Below, piece after piece: positions 12,480-23,109 of a stretch of DNA of 64,000 nt; position 1 is the stretch's first letter; each line of letters opens with the position of its first letter. The stretch comes from Heterocephalus glaber (Eukaryota > Chordata > Mammalia > Rodentia > Bathyergidae). The notes beneath the pieces were generated by a model. It was not told where the DNA came from, searched no databases, and saw only the letters and a program-made list of their open reading frames with translations. Both the position numbers and the translations under genes were made by a program. The stretch is taken from NCBI RefSeq assembly GCF_000247695.1, contig NW_004624730.1:38700568-38764567 (forward strand). Direction: 5' to 3'.

Positions 12480-13027
12480 TCAGTAATTTTTGAATGCAGT
12501 CCTTATTAATTCAGCTGTAGCTAATCAAGTACTGTTGGTTATTACTATGTACATTCCAGGCATTTTTTGGTTACTTAAACTGGTTTGTTTCCTTTTGACC
12601 TTTTAGTGACTTCAAAACAAAACAAAACAAAATAAAACCACAATAGTTTCATGTGATAAGGATTATGGAAGCCCTAAATGTTCTTTAAATCTTAGTGCAA
12701 ATTGGTATTGTACCTCTTATAGAGACTTTAGTTCCACTGGAGGAAAAAGACACACAGGGAAATGCTTATTTCATCTTTAAAATCAGAAGCAGTAGTTTTC
12801 ACATTAAATTAGTTTAGTTCTATCTTAACATATATTGTTCTTCTCTGAGTGCTACTCTTTATATTATTTTCTTAATATTTTTCTTTAAATTGACTTACTT
12901 CATTTTAAATACATTAACAAATTTAATAACTGAATTGATGAGTTGATTTATTTTATTATGTTGTTCCAAATTCACTTTAAAGTAAGTTACTATAAATAGG
13001 AAAAAATCTTTGTGTACTCTCAAAACC
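12480..13027. other. Unique DNA, nothing recognised
   Basis: AT-rich, with an (AAAAC)-type simple run near 12618-12636. No gene supported. Confidence 0.5.
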
Positions 13028-13108
13028 TTTTTTTGGTACTGGGGATCAAACTTGGATCCTTGCGCTTTCAGGGCAGGTGGCGGTTACCACTGAGCTAAAT
13101 CACCGGCC
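13028..13108 (-). mobile_element. ID SINE, reverse orientation
   Basis: The poly-T is followed by ggtactggggatcaaac, and the element ends with ccactgagctaaatcaccgg, so it is a reversed tRNA-derived ID. The flanks ctcaaaacctt (13018-13028) and ctcagatcctt (13109-13119) look like a target-site duplication with three mismatches, which suggests an older insertion. Confidence 0.88.
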
Positions 13109-13109
13109 C

Positions 13110-13384
13110 TCAGATCCTTCTTATGTATATGTATTATGCTTTGAAAAATTTATAAGACTAACTGGATTAATTAGTGAGAGAAGGGAGGAATAAAAAAGAT
13201 AAGAAACAAAAGTGATACTGTTGTAAACTTGTAAGTTGTATGGTAATAAATGAAAATGAACACATGAATTTATAAGGAAAAATAAATGTTTCCTTGTCTT
13301 TAGGCCCCTGTTACTGCCAAAGTGAAGTTTAGCATGTAAACAGGGGATCCAACAAAATGAAATTCCATTCTGGTGCTTAAATAG
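13110..13384. other. Unique DNA, nothing recognised
   Basis: A 100-codon minus-strand open frame (13121-13423) crosses this stretch. It has no recognisable domain and overlaps an LTR-like repeat, so I do not call it a gene. Confidence 0.45.
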
Positions 13385-13845
13385 TTGATTGATTGTGTCA
13401 ACTTGAGTAAGAACTGCCAACAAAATTGGTTCAGCATAGTTCTGGGTTTGGAAGACCCACCCAAGGGAAGATTGTTGCCAGATTGGTATAAAAGGGAAAT
13501 GAGTAAGAAAGGATCGCTTCTCTTAATTTGGAGTAGCTTCTCTCTTCATTTTCACCTTGGATGTCATCTCCTGGCTTCCAGCTCAGACTCTTCAGCCTTC
13601 AGCTTTCTAGTGCAGTCCCTTCAGCCTTCCATTGCAGACATTTTGGCTTCCTGATACAGATGCCCATGGGACACTACAGTGACCTCCAGGCCTTTGACTG
13701 GATCCTTTGGTCCCCAGTGTGCAGACCTTTTGCATGCTTCCACGCCTCAGTCATTGTAAGCCAATCTTGTAAATTCTTATATATTTGTGTATTTTGTATT
13801 TATATCTTGTACTGTTTCTCTAGCAAGCACTGACTAATACACCTT
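13385..13845 (+). mobile_element. LTR-like interspersed repeat, full-length copy
   Basis: It starts near gattgtgtcaacttgag and ends near gtttctctagcaagcactg followed by actaataca. These are the two ends of a common old mammalian LTR-like repeat, whose ends otherwise read 'tgtgtcaacttgac...' and '...ctctggagaaccctgactaataca'. The sequence at 19040-19555 is the same family in the opposite orientation. Overlapping 89-90 codon frames inside it are incidental. Confidence 0.55.
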
Positions 13846-13849
13846 CCTT

Positions 13850-14255
13850 CTTTTTTATTACTCTTGCTTCATATAGTGTAACACAGTGGGCAGAAGACTA
13901 GATAGATGTAAATGCTATGCTATACATCTTGTCAAGAAGGCCAGTGTTTATGTCAGGGAAAGGAATACTTGTGTTTTTTGCAAGAAAGTGAAACAGTCAG
14001 GAGCAAATGAGGTTAGGCTGAGATTCCTCAAGCTGAGGTAGGATCCTTGGAGGCCAGAAAACAGGTAACAGATAACTGGAAAGCTTGATTAAAAGAAAAG
14101 GAGGAGGTAGGATGGGCTTCGTGGGCATGCAGTCTCTGGTTGCATGGGTTGCCACATTGAGAAGGACCCTGCAAATAGTTTCTTGTTTTGCTGTCACTGT
14201 CTTGAAATTCTTTTTGTTTGTTTGTTTGTCTGTCTTTGCTCTGGAGCCTTCAATA
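13850..14255. other. Unique DNA, nothing recognised
   Basis: No feature supported; a short TTTG run occurs at about 14215-14230. Confidence 0.5.
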
Positions 14256-14257
14256 AG

Positions 14258-14380
14258 ATCCTTTTTTTATTCATTAAGTTTATTGGTACATTTTACATAT
14301 AAAATATGATGACATTCATCATTGGGAATTTGTATCTTTATATGATATATCTTGGTTCTTTTTTTTCCCCCTCTTGAAAT
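14258..14380 (-). mobile_element. Short L1 3'-end fragment
   Basis: The reverse complement matches the last part of the L1 3' UTR at 16715-16775 and 16985-17050 ('caatgatgaatgtcat', 'aaaatgtaccaataaa'). It is a severely 5'-truncated L1 copy of about 120 bp from the same lineage. Confidence 0.65.
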
Positions 14381-14925
14381 TCTTAATAGTTTTTGAATAA
14401 GAGACCTTACATTTTCATTTTTTCTGGCCCCTGCAAATTATATAGCCAGTCCTTGGTGTGGTGGGTTAAGGAGATGCTTATAGAAAATTTCATGGTTTAG
14501 GCTCATGGAGGTAGAACTGGAAGATTGAGAACTAGACAATGAGTTATAAAAGGAGATTTCAGCTACCATCTGGTAGCATCTCTTCTGATTGACCTTAGCT
14601 TGTAGATTAAGGAATCTAGCACTGGACTCCAGATGTGTTTTGCCTTAAACTTTTAGGCTCACTGGATGTCATCCTGCTTTCCTTCTGTGGTTATAGGAAA
14701 GAGCAGAATACAAGGAGAACTTGGACTATGCAATGATCTAATTCCTAAGAACTTGAAAAAGCTTTGTGTAGTAAGATTGTTTTCTATGAGCAAAATTGTA
14801 AGATCAGTCTGTAGTAGATCAAGTAGATAACGACATGTATATGCTCACTAAGGACTGGTATGAAACAACAGGGAGTTGTGGACAGTAGAGTTGTTGGTAA
14901 GCACTAGAGGAAGTGTGGCTTGTTT
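14380..14925. other. Unique DNA, nothing recognised
   Basis: No gene or repeat recognised between the short L1 fragment and the L1 insertion at 14940. Confidence 0.5.
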
Positions 14926-14939
14926 AAAAAAAAAAGGCT

Positions 14940-17059
14940 TTTTCATAATAGCATCCAAAAAACTGAAATACCTAGGAATCAACCTAACAAAAGAAATCAA
15001 AGACCTCTTCTCTGAAAACTATAGCACTCTGAAAAGAGAGATTGAAGATGATATCAGAAAATAGACAGACATCCCCTGCTCCTGGGTAGGAAGGATTAAT
15101 ATAGTGAAAATGGCCATACTTCCAAAACTGCTATATAGATTTAATGCAATTCCAATTGAGATCCCAGCAGCATACTTCATGGACCTTGAGAAAACAATCC
15201 AGAAATTCATTTGGAGCAAGAAGAGACCCAGAATAGCAAAAGCAATTCTAGGTAACAGAGACATGGCAGGGGGTATCACAATCCCCGACCTGCAACTCTA
15301 CTACAAAGCTACTGTGATAAAAACAGCATGGTACTGGCAAAGAAACAGACCTGAGGACCAGTGGCACCCATTCAAAGATGCAGAAACAATGCCAGACACA
15401 CTCAGCCATCTCGTCTTCAATAAAGGAGCCAAACACCCTCACTGGAGGAAAGATAGCCTCTTTAATAAATGGTGCTGGAAAAATTGGGTATCAACTTGTC
15501 AAAGATTAAAACTAGACCTATGCCTCTCACCATGCACTAAACTAATATCAAAATGGATTAAAGATCTAAATATTAAAATAGAAACTCTGAACCAGTTGGA
15601 ATAGAGGTTAGGTAGAACTCTTGAAGACATCGGTGTAGGAAAAGATTTTATGAACAAAACCTCAGTTGCTCGTGAACTAGCACAAACAATCAGCAAGTGG
15701 GATCTCTTCTTATTAAAAAGCTTCTGCACAGCAAGAGAAACCACCAGCAGTGTGAATGGACAACCCACAATGTGGGAAAAAATCTTCACCTGCTTTTCCG
15801 CAGACAAAGGCCTACTATCTCGAATCTATAAAGAACTTAAAAAGATCAGACCTCCCAAATTTAAAGACCCAATCTGAAAATGGGCATCTGAAATGAACAG
15901 ACATTTCTCACACAAACAAGTAGAAATAGCAAATAAATACATGAAAAAATGTTCAACATCACTGGTCATTGGAGAGATGCAAATGAAAACAAAGCTGAGA
16001 TTCCACCTCACTCCAGAAAGAATGGCTGCTATCATGAAATCAACCAATAACAAATGCTGGCGGGGCTTTGGGAAAAGAGGAACCCTTCTCCACTGCTGGT
16101 GGGAGTGTAGACTGGTGCAACCACTATGGAAATCAGTATGGAGATACCTCAAAGAACTAGGACTGGAATTCCCATTTGACTCCATTATTCCACTGCTGGG
16201 GATCTTCCCCAAAGAATTAAAAGAATCATCCCACAGTGATATATGTGCACCCATGTTCATAGCAGCACAGTTTGTGATAGCTAAAACTTGGAAACAGCCC
16301 AAATGGCCATCAACTGGAGACTGGATAAAGAAAATGTGGTTTTTAAAAATAAAATGGAGTACTACTCAGCCATAAAAAATGAGAAATTAGAGACATTTAT
16401 AGCTAAGTGGATGCACATTGAGGCGATACTCTTAAGTGAAATAAATAGGACACACATGTATAAATACCCAATAGTTTCTGTAGTGTGAGAAACTGAAAGT
16501 GTAAATAAGGACTAAAATGTATAATAGATAATGTGAAATAGGAAGAAAAGGGGCAAAGGGGAAGGAAGTAGGAGGGATAGGGGAGAGGATAGAAGGGAAT
16601 GGGATTAATATGAGAAAATGGAAAAATAGGAACAAAATCTTTGTAAATAGGGAGGAATGGAGGGGTTGAAGGGAGGGCTGGGCAAGGGTGAAAAATAAGA
16701 ACCAAGAGAAATTATGTAAAGGTGCAAATTTCCAATGATGAATGTCATTATATTGTATACCTAAAATGTACCAATGATTAGAATGAATAATCGATAATGT
16801 AAAATAGGAATAAAAGGTCCAAAGTGGTAGGGGTAGTGGGAGGGGCAGGGGAAAGGAAAGAAGGGAAAGGAAAAATGCTGAGAAATGGAAAAAATGGAAA
16901 TAAAGTCTTTGTAAGTAGGGAAGGGTGGAGGGGCTGAAGGGAGGGCTAGGCATGGGGAAAAAATAAGAAGCAAGATGCATTAGGTAAAGGTACAATTCCC
17001 AATGAGAAATGTAATTGTGTTGTATACCTAAAATGTACCAATAAAGAAAATTTAACCAA
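14940..17059 (+). mobile_element. 5'-truncated L1 with 3' UTR duplication
   Basis: This L1 insertion contains the ORF2 C-terminal part and the full 3' UTR. ORF2 sequence runs from about 14950 to 16490. The segment 15104-15604 is open for 166 codons and includes [30 protein letters not shown] and a tryptophan-rich [15 protein letters not shown] region, all characteristic of the L1 ORF2 C-terminal domain. It then continues through several stops to a cysteine-containing region near 16060-16110. The 3' UTR (16490-17050) is purine-rich and ends in poly(A). The flanks AAAAAAAAAAGGCT (14926-14939 and 17060-17073) form a probable target-site duplication partly merged with the tail. Better preserved than the other L1s here, but with in-frame stops. 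Confidence 0.92.
16521..17051 (+). repeat. Tandem duplication of L1 3' UTR unit (~267 bp x2)
   Basis: The purine-rich 3' UTR is present twice head-to-tail. Unit 1 is about 16521-16786 and unit 2 about 16787-17051. Matching landmarks recur with an offset of 266-267 bp: ATAATAGATAATG/ATAATCGATAATG, CTTTGTAAATAGGGA/CTTTGTAAGTAGGGA, and TGTATACCTAAAATGTACCAAT at 16754 and 17021. The two units differ by many substitutions, so the duplication is not recent. The 219-codon minus-strand open frame across it is a by-product of the purine bias. Confidence 0.88.
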
Positions 17060-17074
17060 AAAAAAAAAAGGCTG

Positions 17075-17790
17075 TATTCAGCCTCAGCCAAGTCATATTT
17101 TCAGCCATGTTATTTTCTAGTGTGGTTAAAATTTTTGCAGCTTTTTTGGAAGTAGCTAGAAATCAGGATTTATTGTGACCTTTTACAAATAAAAAGAATC
17201 TGTGTGGACAAAAACATATGAGTTGAATATATTTCAATTTGCAAGAAGACCTTTTCTTTTTACATTTTCTAGAGATATACATGGAAAGTTACCATTCCAA
17301 TAATTGTTTTGGGGGAGGCAGCCATAGCAATGTGAGGCCATCCCTAGTAAAGTGATAGAATTAGGGTAAGAATTATCATTATATGTTGAGAATTATGATA
17401 CAGAATGAACTCTAGACCTGTGTTAGAGAGGCGTAGCAGTTAAAAGGGAAATTGGGTTTTAAGAATTCATTTTGGAACTATGTTTGCATAGCAAACTCAC
17501 TGCTTTTACTTAGGTCATGTGGCCTAGATCATAAGAAATAGCCAAATTTTCTTACACATTTTCCCCATACCTTAGATGAGATTGAAAACAGTAATTGCCT
17601 TTCTCTAGAAATTGGTGGAGGAATTTTAGGAGTACTAGAGATTAATGAGGGGGGTGTGTGAAAGCTTCTCACATCTCCAGACCAATCTTTTGCCCACCAT
17701 TGTATCTTTATTGTTAAAATAAGATCATTGATATTGTGAAATAGGTGTATTGATCTAATATGATTAAACATGAAGTTTCTCTAACCTTTT
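17075..17790. other. Unique DNA, nothing recognised
   Basis: No coding or repeat feature that I can support. Confidence 0.5.
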
Positions 17791-17794
17791 TCCC

Positions 17795-18178
17795 TCTGTT
17801 ACTGTCTGGATCTGGGATATCCCCCAAAAGTCTTATATTCAGAGGTGGGAGCTTTGAAGGTGATTGGATCATAGGGATACTATGAATGAACTCACTGATA
17901 AGTTCATGGCTGAGTGTGCTGTTAGGAGGTGGAGCCTGGTCAGAAGAGATGGGCCACTGGGTGTATGACCTGAAAGAATCTATCTTCCTCCTTGCTCCCA
18001 CCTTGCCTTTCTGCTTCCTGACTAACATGATATGAACAGCTTTCCTCTATCCAGGCCCTTCTACCATTTTGTTCCAACCATGAACTGAAACTTCTGAAAC
18101 TGAACTAAAATAAAACTTTCTTCCATCAAGTTTCAGTGTCTGGTTTTTGTCCCAGTGATGAGGAAGTGACTAAGACAC
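17795..18178 (+). mobile_element. MaLR-type solo LTR
   Basis: The order of segments fits a MaLR LTR (ERVL-related): a start near gttactgtctggatctggg, 'ggagctttgaaggtgattgg', 'gaggtggagcctggtcagaa', a CT-rich middle with 'tgccttctgcttcctgac'-like sequence, an 'actaaaataaaactttcttc' polyadenylation-like segment, and the end 'agtgatgaggaagtgactaa gaca'. No internal region adjoins it, so I read it as a solo LTR. Frames inside are incidental. Confidence 0.7.
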
Positions 18179-18179
18179 C

Positions 18180-18424
18180 CCTTAATGTGACTTGGCATTC
18201 TGAGTGGATCTGCCAGTGGGAGAGAATGGGCAGGTTCTGCAGGTTGGAATACAGGTTGTTTCTGTGACTATTTATTACTAGTTGCAATTCAATAAATGTC
18301 CATTCTGATCTTATACAGTAGTTTTATGATTGTGGTTACTGTGAATCTTCCAGTGAAATTTGGAATCTCTTTGGTATGCTAATGCTCAGTTTTGAGCTTT
18401 TATAGCTCAGGACCAGACTTACAC
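18180..18424. other. Unique spacer
   Basis: Nothing recognised between the MaLR LTR and the hAT-like miniature element. Confidence 0.4.
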
Positions 18425-18504
18425 CAGTGGTGGCAAACCTATGGCACACGTGCTGCAGCAGGCTGTTTGTATTAGTGAAAGCTCTAAAAGGTTCGCCATC
18501 ACTG
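18425..18504. mobile_element. hAT-like miniature inverted-repeat element
   Basis: This 80-bp element starts with CAGTGGTGGCAAACCT and ends with AGGTTCGCCATCACTG. The reverse complement of the end is CAGTGATGGCGAACCT, giving 16-bp terminal inverted repeats with two mismatches. CAG(T/G)G starts of this sort are typical of hAT-superfamily (Charlie-like) non-autonomous elements. The 8-bp flanks are acttacac and ccctagac (5 of 8 identical), consistent with a decayed 8-bp hAT duplication. No transposase is encoded. Confidence 0.7.
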
Positions 18505-18509
18505 CCCTA

Positions 18510-19035
18510 GACTATGGTAAATTGGCCAAAGTTATGAATATCACTTTAGGAGGTCCCTTGGGAGGTCTTTGCTTAGAAATAAAAAATATACTTTTAACTT
18601 CTTTTGTAATAGAGATATGAGACATTTGGTCCATAAAAATAATAGGGTGGAGATGGATAGCTCTATGGAAATGTTAATAGAATTTCAGATCAGCTAGAGG
18701 AATCTAGCTTGGGTGAAGGACTTCTCCCAAACTTATAATCTTCTATTAGTGGTCCAGTGGGAAGATCTGGTAAGCAGTGTTTTTCAACTTCATTTACTGA
18801 TGGTAACTCTATTATGTTTTCTTGGCAATGCTTTTGCAAAAGACAGTGAAATATTTGCACAGCGTGGTCTTAAAAGGTGATAAAATGAAGTATTTCTTGA
18901 ATTTTGGAGGAGGGGTATATATATTATCAGTTTGGGTAAATTTTTGTTGAATCCCAATTTCCATTCGGTTTCATAAAACCTAAGTGTTCCTGAATCCATA
19001 AGAAATCCTGATATGATTGTTTGGTAAGTATCTGT
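18510..19035. other. Unique DNA, nothing recognised
   Basis: No supported feature; the 69-codon minus-strand frame at 18790-18999 has no known domain. Confidence 0.5.
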
Positions 19036-19039
19036 ATTA

Positions 19040-19247
19040 ACCAGAGTTCACCAGAGAGATAGAACCAAAAGAAAATAGATAGAAGAGAGGGTATTTATTA
19101 GGGGAATTGGTTTTATGGAAGTTGAGATGTCTCAAAGTAGGCCATCTATAAATTGTCAAACTAGAGAGAAGCCAGTAGCAGGCTTAGTTCAAGTCCAAAG
19201 GGCTTGGAAGCAGGAAGCTAATGGTATAACTCTGAGGCTGAAAATTC

Positions 19248-19290
<43 letters not shown>

Positions 19291-19555
19291 TGTGTGTGTG
19301 TAGTATAGGATACTGCTTGTGCAAGTCCTAGAGTCCAAAGACAGGAGAACTTGGAGTTCTGTTGTCCAAAAGCAGGGAAAGATGAGTGACTCAATTCTAG
19401 GAGAGAAAGACAAAGAGTTCACCCTTCTTCTGCATTGTTGTTCTACCTAGATCATTATACGTATAGTGTCTGCCTACATTGAGAGAAAGAGGATCTTCCT
19501 TAGTCAGTGTGTTGATTGAAATATTAATCTTTTACTGGAACACCACACAGAAGTA
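19040..19555 (-). mobile_element. LTR-like interspersed repeat with TG microsatellite
   Basis: It begins 'gtattaaccagagttcaccagagagatagaacc' (shown here only as landmark), the reverse of the end of the 13385-13845 family. It runs through 'gggtatttattaggggaattgg' and 'aagtccaaagggcttgg' segments to about 19555. A TG microsatellite lies in its middle. Family not named. Confidence 0.55.
19252..19302. repeat. (TG)n microsatellite
   Basis: About 25 TG units, with a single TTTG interruption near 19287. It lies inside the reversed LTR-like repeat. Confidence 0.97.
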
Positions 19556-19559
19556 CCCC

Positions 19560-20815
19560 AATGGACAGAAAAATGCTTTACCAGCTATGTGGGCATCCCT
19601 TAATTCAGTTAAGTAGACACCTAGAATTAAACTTCAATCTACATATTGTGAGTCAACCTGAAATTTCTGGGATCCAAGACTTCTTTTATCTGTATATTTC
19701 TTTTTCTGATAGGTCAATTCCTAAAGGGCAGTTTGGGAAGTTGCTTATTAATTTTCATTCCACAACACAGCCCTATTCTTACATATAAGACTCAATCAAT
19801 GGAGTAGTTAAATTTTTATCTTTATACAGAATTTTTCAGAGAATCAAAAATCAGATTATAGAGTAATATGATTTTATACACTTATGTAATTTTCTTTGAT
19901 CCTAGAATAAGGAAAATTCATACAGATCTGCATTTCTAAGTATGAATTAGTATTTGCCTCTACAACCCAGTTGTATATTCTCAGTATGTAATGACAACAT
20001 AGAGAGGAAGATAGATTAGTATTTTTAAAACAGCAGGAAAAATTATTTCTGCTCAAACATTGATTAGTCTTTGAATAGATTTTCTTATAATCCTTTTCTT
20101 CTATAGACTGCAGGGTGCAGCACAGTTATAGTTTATGTAGAATCAAGTAGAGAAACCTTCTTGCTGTGATTAAACTTATTGCTGCTTTTTTCAGCAGGTA
20201 CAAATAGCTTTGTCTTCAGCAGTTACACTTTCCTAGCTTGATAAGGTCCTAGCATAAGGACCTCTTTGTTTTATTTTTATCAAAGAGCCTAAACAACTAT
20301 GTCCTTGTGAAACATGGAAACAATGACATGGTGAAATTTTCTGATGGTATATATTCCTCTCTTTAGCTTGCAATACCATTTATATAAATTTATAAATAGC
20401 ATCCTTGCATGAGTGTTTTAAAATCTTATTAGCTGAAGCTTAGGTAACATTAATTTGTCTCTGGTTAGATGTTTTTGGAAATACAGGTATCAAGAAAACT
20501 GAGGTTCTTGCTCTCAGAGAACTTACCTATTTGAGAAGTGGAGATGTGGAAATAAGATAAATATTAATATAGAAGAGTTTATGATGTACCCCAAATGAGT
20601 AGTATAAAAATCTTATCATAGAATTTTAGAGGGAGGGAAAAGTTTTATGTATCCTGAGGTAGCTGGGGGCGGGGGCGCGTTTAAATAGAAACTGAAACTT
20701 GAGCTGGTTCCTGGACATGAGAATAATTTAGTGGATAAAGAGAAGTGGGAGGTTGGTGTCATTAGCAGAGATTTCTAGGCCAGAATATGTTTGCTTTTTC
20801 AACAGTGGGTAGACT
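19560..20815. other. Unique DNA with an isolated GC box
   Basis: No gene recognised. An isolated G-rich word, GGGGGCGGGGGCGCG (about 20664-20679), sits in otherwise AT-rich DNA and matches a Sp1-type GC box, but there is no CpG island around it. Confidence 0.5.
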
Positions 20816-20819
20816 TCTT

Positions 20820-20990
20820 TGACTCCAACAGAAGATTGATGAAGGGGAATAATGAACAATGGGAAATGAAGCTAGAAGTAGGTTAAATTAAAGTAGAAAG
20901 GGCTTTGAATGCAAGGTAAAGGAATTTGGCTTTGATTCTGTAGATAATAGCTTAGTAATAAAGGTTCTTGGACAAAGAATAAGTTGACAA
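20820..20990 (+). repeat. Ancient interspersed repeat fragment, probably L2-like
   Basis: Segments such as 'gggctttgaatgcaaggtaa' and 'ggaatttggctttgattctg' resemble the widespread old repeat that reads 'gggccttgtaggccatggtaaggagtttggattttattct' (compared in parts). Diverged, no coding capacity. Confidence 0.35.
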
Positions 20991-21575
20991 CTTAATAATT
21001 TCACAATTTAATTAGAGCAGAAGCAACATACACCTCTGCACCCAAGTGCCCCATGGTAACAAAGGTGAAAAGAATTGTATGCAAGCTTTGTCTTCACTTC
21101 TTATGGGAATGTAGGTCAGGTTAGCTACTTGATTTTTATTCTTCCCTTTATTTTTCCTGTGGTCATCTAAAACTTGAACAAAATATTTTTTCTTTCAGTT
21201 TTAAAATGCATTAATTCAAATTTAATCTTCCTTAGAATGTGGTAATTTGAATACCCAAAGCTATTTTCTGTTGTTTCAGACTGTCACAAAAGTTTTATGT
21301 CCAAGTGGCAACTGGAAAGGCTAAACCTAGTCTACGGAGGATTGTTTTTAAAATTTGATTCTAAATGAAGCACTTCGGGACAGAAAAATGAGATGTGTCC
21401 TAGTTCTAACTCACCATTTAGTTAAAAGTATATGTGTTTTTCTTCTTGCCTAAATATTTGTCTGGCTCTTTTAAACCCAGAGCCAAGAATATTTAGATTC
21501 CCTTTCGCTTTTTCATTTTTTCCAGAGTAGTTTTTGGCTATACTAAAAAGTTACAAGTAAATTGCTCTAAATATT
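20990..21575. other. Unique DNA, nothing recognised
   Basis: No feature supported. Confidence 0.5.
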
Positions 21576-21590
21576 AGGTAATAATTTTTT

Positions 21591-21673
21591 TTTTTTTTTG
21601 GTACTGGGGATTGAACTCAGGACCTTGTGCTTGCGAGGCAGGTGCTGGAACCATTGAGCTAAATCCCTGGCCC
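21591..21673 (-). mobile_element. ID SINE with perfect 15-bp target-site duplication
   Basis: Reversed ID: poly-T, then ggtactggggattgaactc, ending cattgagctaaatccctggc. The duplication AGGTAATAATTTTTT flanks it at 21576-21590 and 21674-21688 without a mismatch, which points to a young insertion made by the L1 machinery. Confidence 0.95.
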
Positions 21674-21689
21674 AGGTAATAATTTTTTG

Positions 21690-22055
21690 ATTTGTTTTAA
21701 ATTCCTGGTCTTCTGCCTGTCCTATATCTTATAAATTACCAAATGGAGCTAAATTTGTTTTTTGAAGTATGAGTTATTAATAGTATTTAGAGTTTTAAAT
21801 ACAAAAAATTAAGGACTTACGATTATAAGGAACTAGAATATAATGCAAACTTCAGAGCCAGAAAACTTTGTTTCAGATTCTCCCTCTTCAACTTAATTAC
21901 GTGGGTGACTATATTACTGTGACTACTTGTCATTTTTTGAGTTCCATAGATTCTAAGACTTACAGCAGCAGAGTATGGATAAAAATTCAAACAATTTAGG
22001 ATATCCTTAGTCTATAGGACTGAGACCTGCTGCAGTAGAAAGGAATTGAGAATTC
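21690..22055. other. Unique DNA, nothing recognised
   Basis: No feature supported. Confidence 0.5.
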
Positions 22056-22059
22056 CTAG

Positions 22060-22235
22060 CCAAATGGTGAGCAGAGGGTTATGACTCCGGAAGTTCTAGG
22101 CTCTTCTCTGAGCCTGAGCCTCTTCATCTTTAAAATGGAAACTAATATTTACCTTATAGGGTTGTTATGAAGACACAGAATTCAGCACAATGCTACCAGC
22201 CCCATGCTAGCCACTTAGTAAAATAATACCTGTAA
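22060..22235 (+). repeat. MIR SINE
   Basis: Near-complete MIR order: 'ggttatgactccgg...', 'gagcctcttcatctttaaaa', 'tggaaactaatatttacctt', 'atagggttgttatgaagac' and 'ccatgctagccacttagtaa'. Confidence 0.75.
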
Positions 22236-22688
22236 TTGGTTGGTGGTAGGATTTCGATGATTTTTTTTTTTAATCTATGCTATCCTGAGAGAGAGGGAAA
22301 GGAAACAACAACACCCAAAGTTTAGGGATCAGAGTAGTCTTAGAAGTTACCCAGAAACTACCATGTATTCCTTGTACTCCAGATCCATTGGCTAAAGTTA
22401 GTCACATGGGTACAGTGGAGGCTGGGCAATGTGGCCTCCTCTTTGGGTGGCTGCTATGGAAGAGAGAAAGAGCAGATTTTGTTGGATGAGTGACAATCTC
22501 TGCCAAGGGATTCAGTATACTTCTGTGACTTGAACTTTTATCTCCATGGAAACAAAACCTATTATAATGCTTTCTTTAAGAATCTATAATCTATATGTTT
22601 CCATTTCTTTGATATTTTAAATGTAGAATATGTTACTTGAGTTTCTAATTGAACTGTAAAGCATTTTGATATTCTAATTAAAGAGGTT
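22235..22688. other. Unique DNA, nothing recognised
   Basis: No feature supported. Confidence 0.5.
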
Positions 22689-22703
22689 AAGATTTTGTTT
22701 ATA

Positions 22704-22761
22704 CACCAGCTGCCCTGCAATCGCAAGGACCCAAGTTCGACCCCTGGTACCAAAAAAAAAA
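22704..22761 (+). mobile_element. 5'-truncated ID SINE with perfect target-site duplication
   Basis: Only the 3' half of the ID remains (caccagctgccctgcaatcg to cccctggtacc) plus a poly(A) tail; the A-box half is missing. The target-site duplication AAGATTTTGTTTATA occurs at 22689-22703 and 22762-22776 with no mismatch. The truncation therefore happened during insertion and not by later deletion. Confidence 0.93.
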
Positions 22762-22779
22762 AAGATTTTGTTTATAATC

Positions 22780-23105
22780 ATCCATTCTAATATATTATCT
22801 TTTTAAAATAGTTGTGAGGTCTTAAAATTTGAAATCTGATTTCTTCAACAAAGTCTAATTGGAGCCTCAATTAACATTTGTGTTAGTTTCTGCTTCCCAG
22901 CTACAACTGGTTATTACCTCTAGAATTCTGAAGGTCACATTCATTAAAATATATACTACAATCACAGTAACAACAAAAGTATAAAAACAGTTGTCACGTA
23001 TCTGAAAATATCTTTTTGTATGCCTAAACCTGCAGTTGTAAAAACTCTGGACTTTTTTTTTCTTTCTATTTTTTAAAAAATCATTTGTTTGAGCTCTTCA
23101 ACTGA
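22780..23105. other. Unique DNA, nothing recognised
   Basis: No feature supported. Confidence 0.5.
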
Positions 23106-23109
23106 ATTA

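Noticed and set aside
13385..13833. Pair of 89-90 codon plus-strand frames as a small gene
   Set aside because: Both fall inside an LTR-like interspersed repeat and have no known domain.
16432..17091. 219-codon minus-strand open frame, the longest in the window
   Set aside because: It lies wholly in the duplicated purine-rich L1 3' UTR read in antisense. The long run without stops follows from the base bias, and the protein is low-complexity (Phe, Pro, Ser, Leu).
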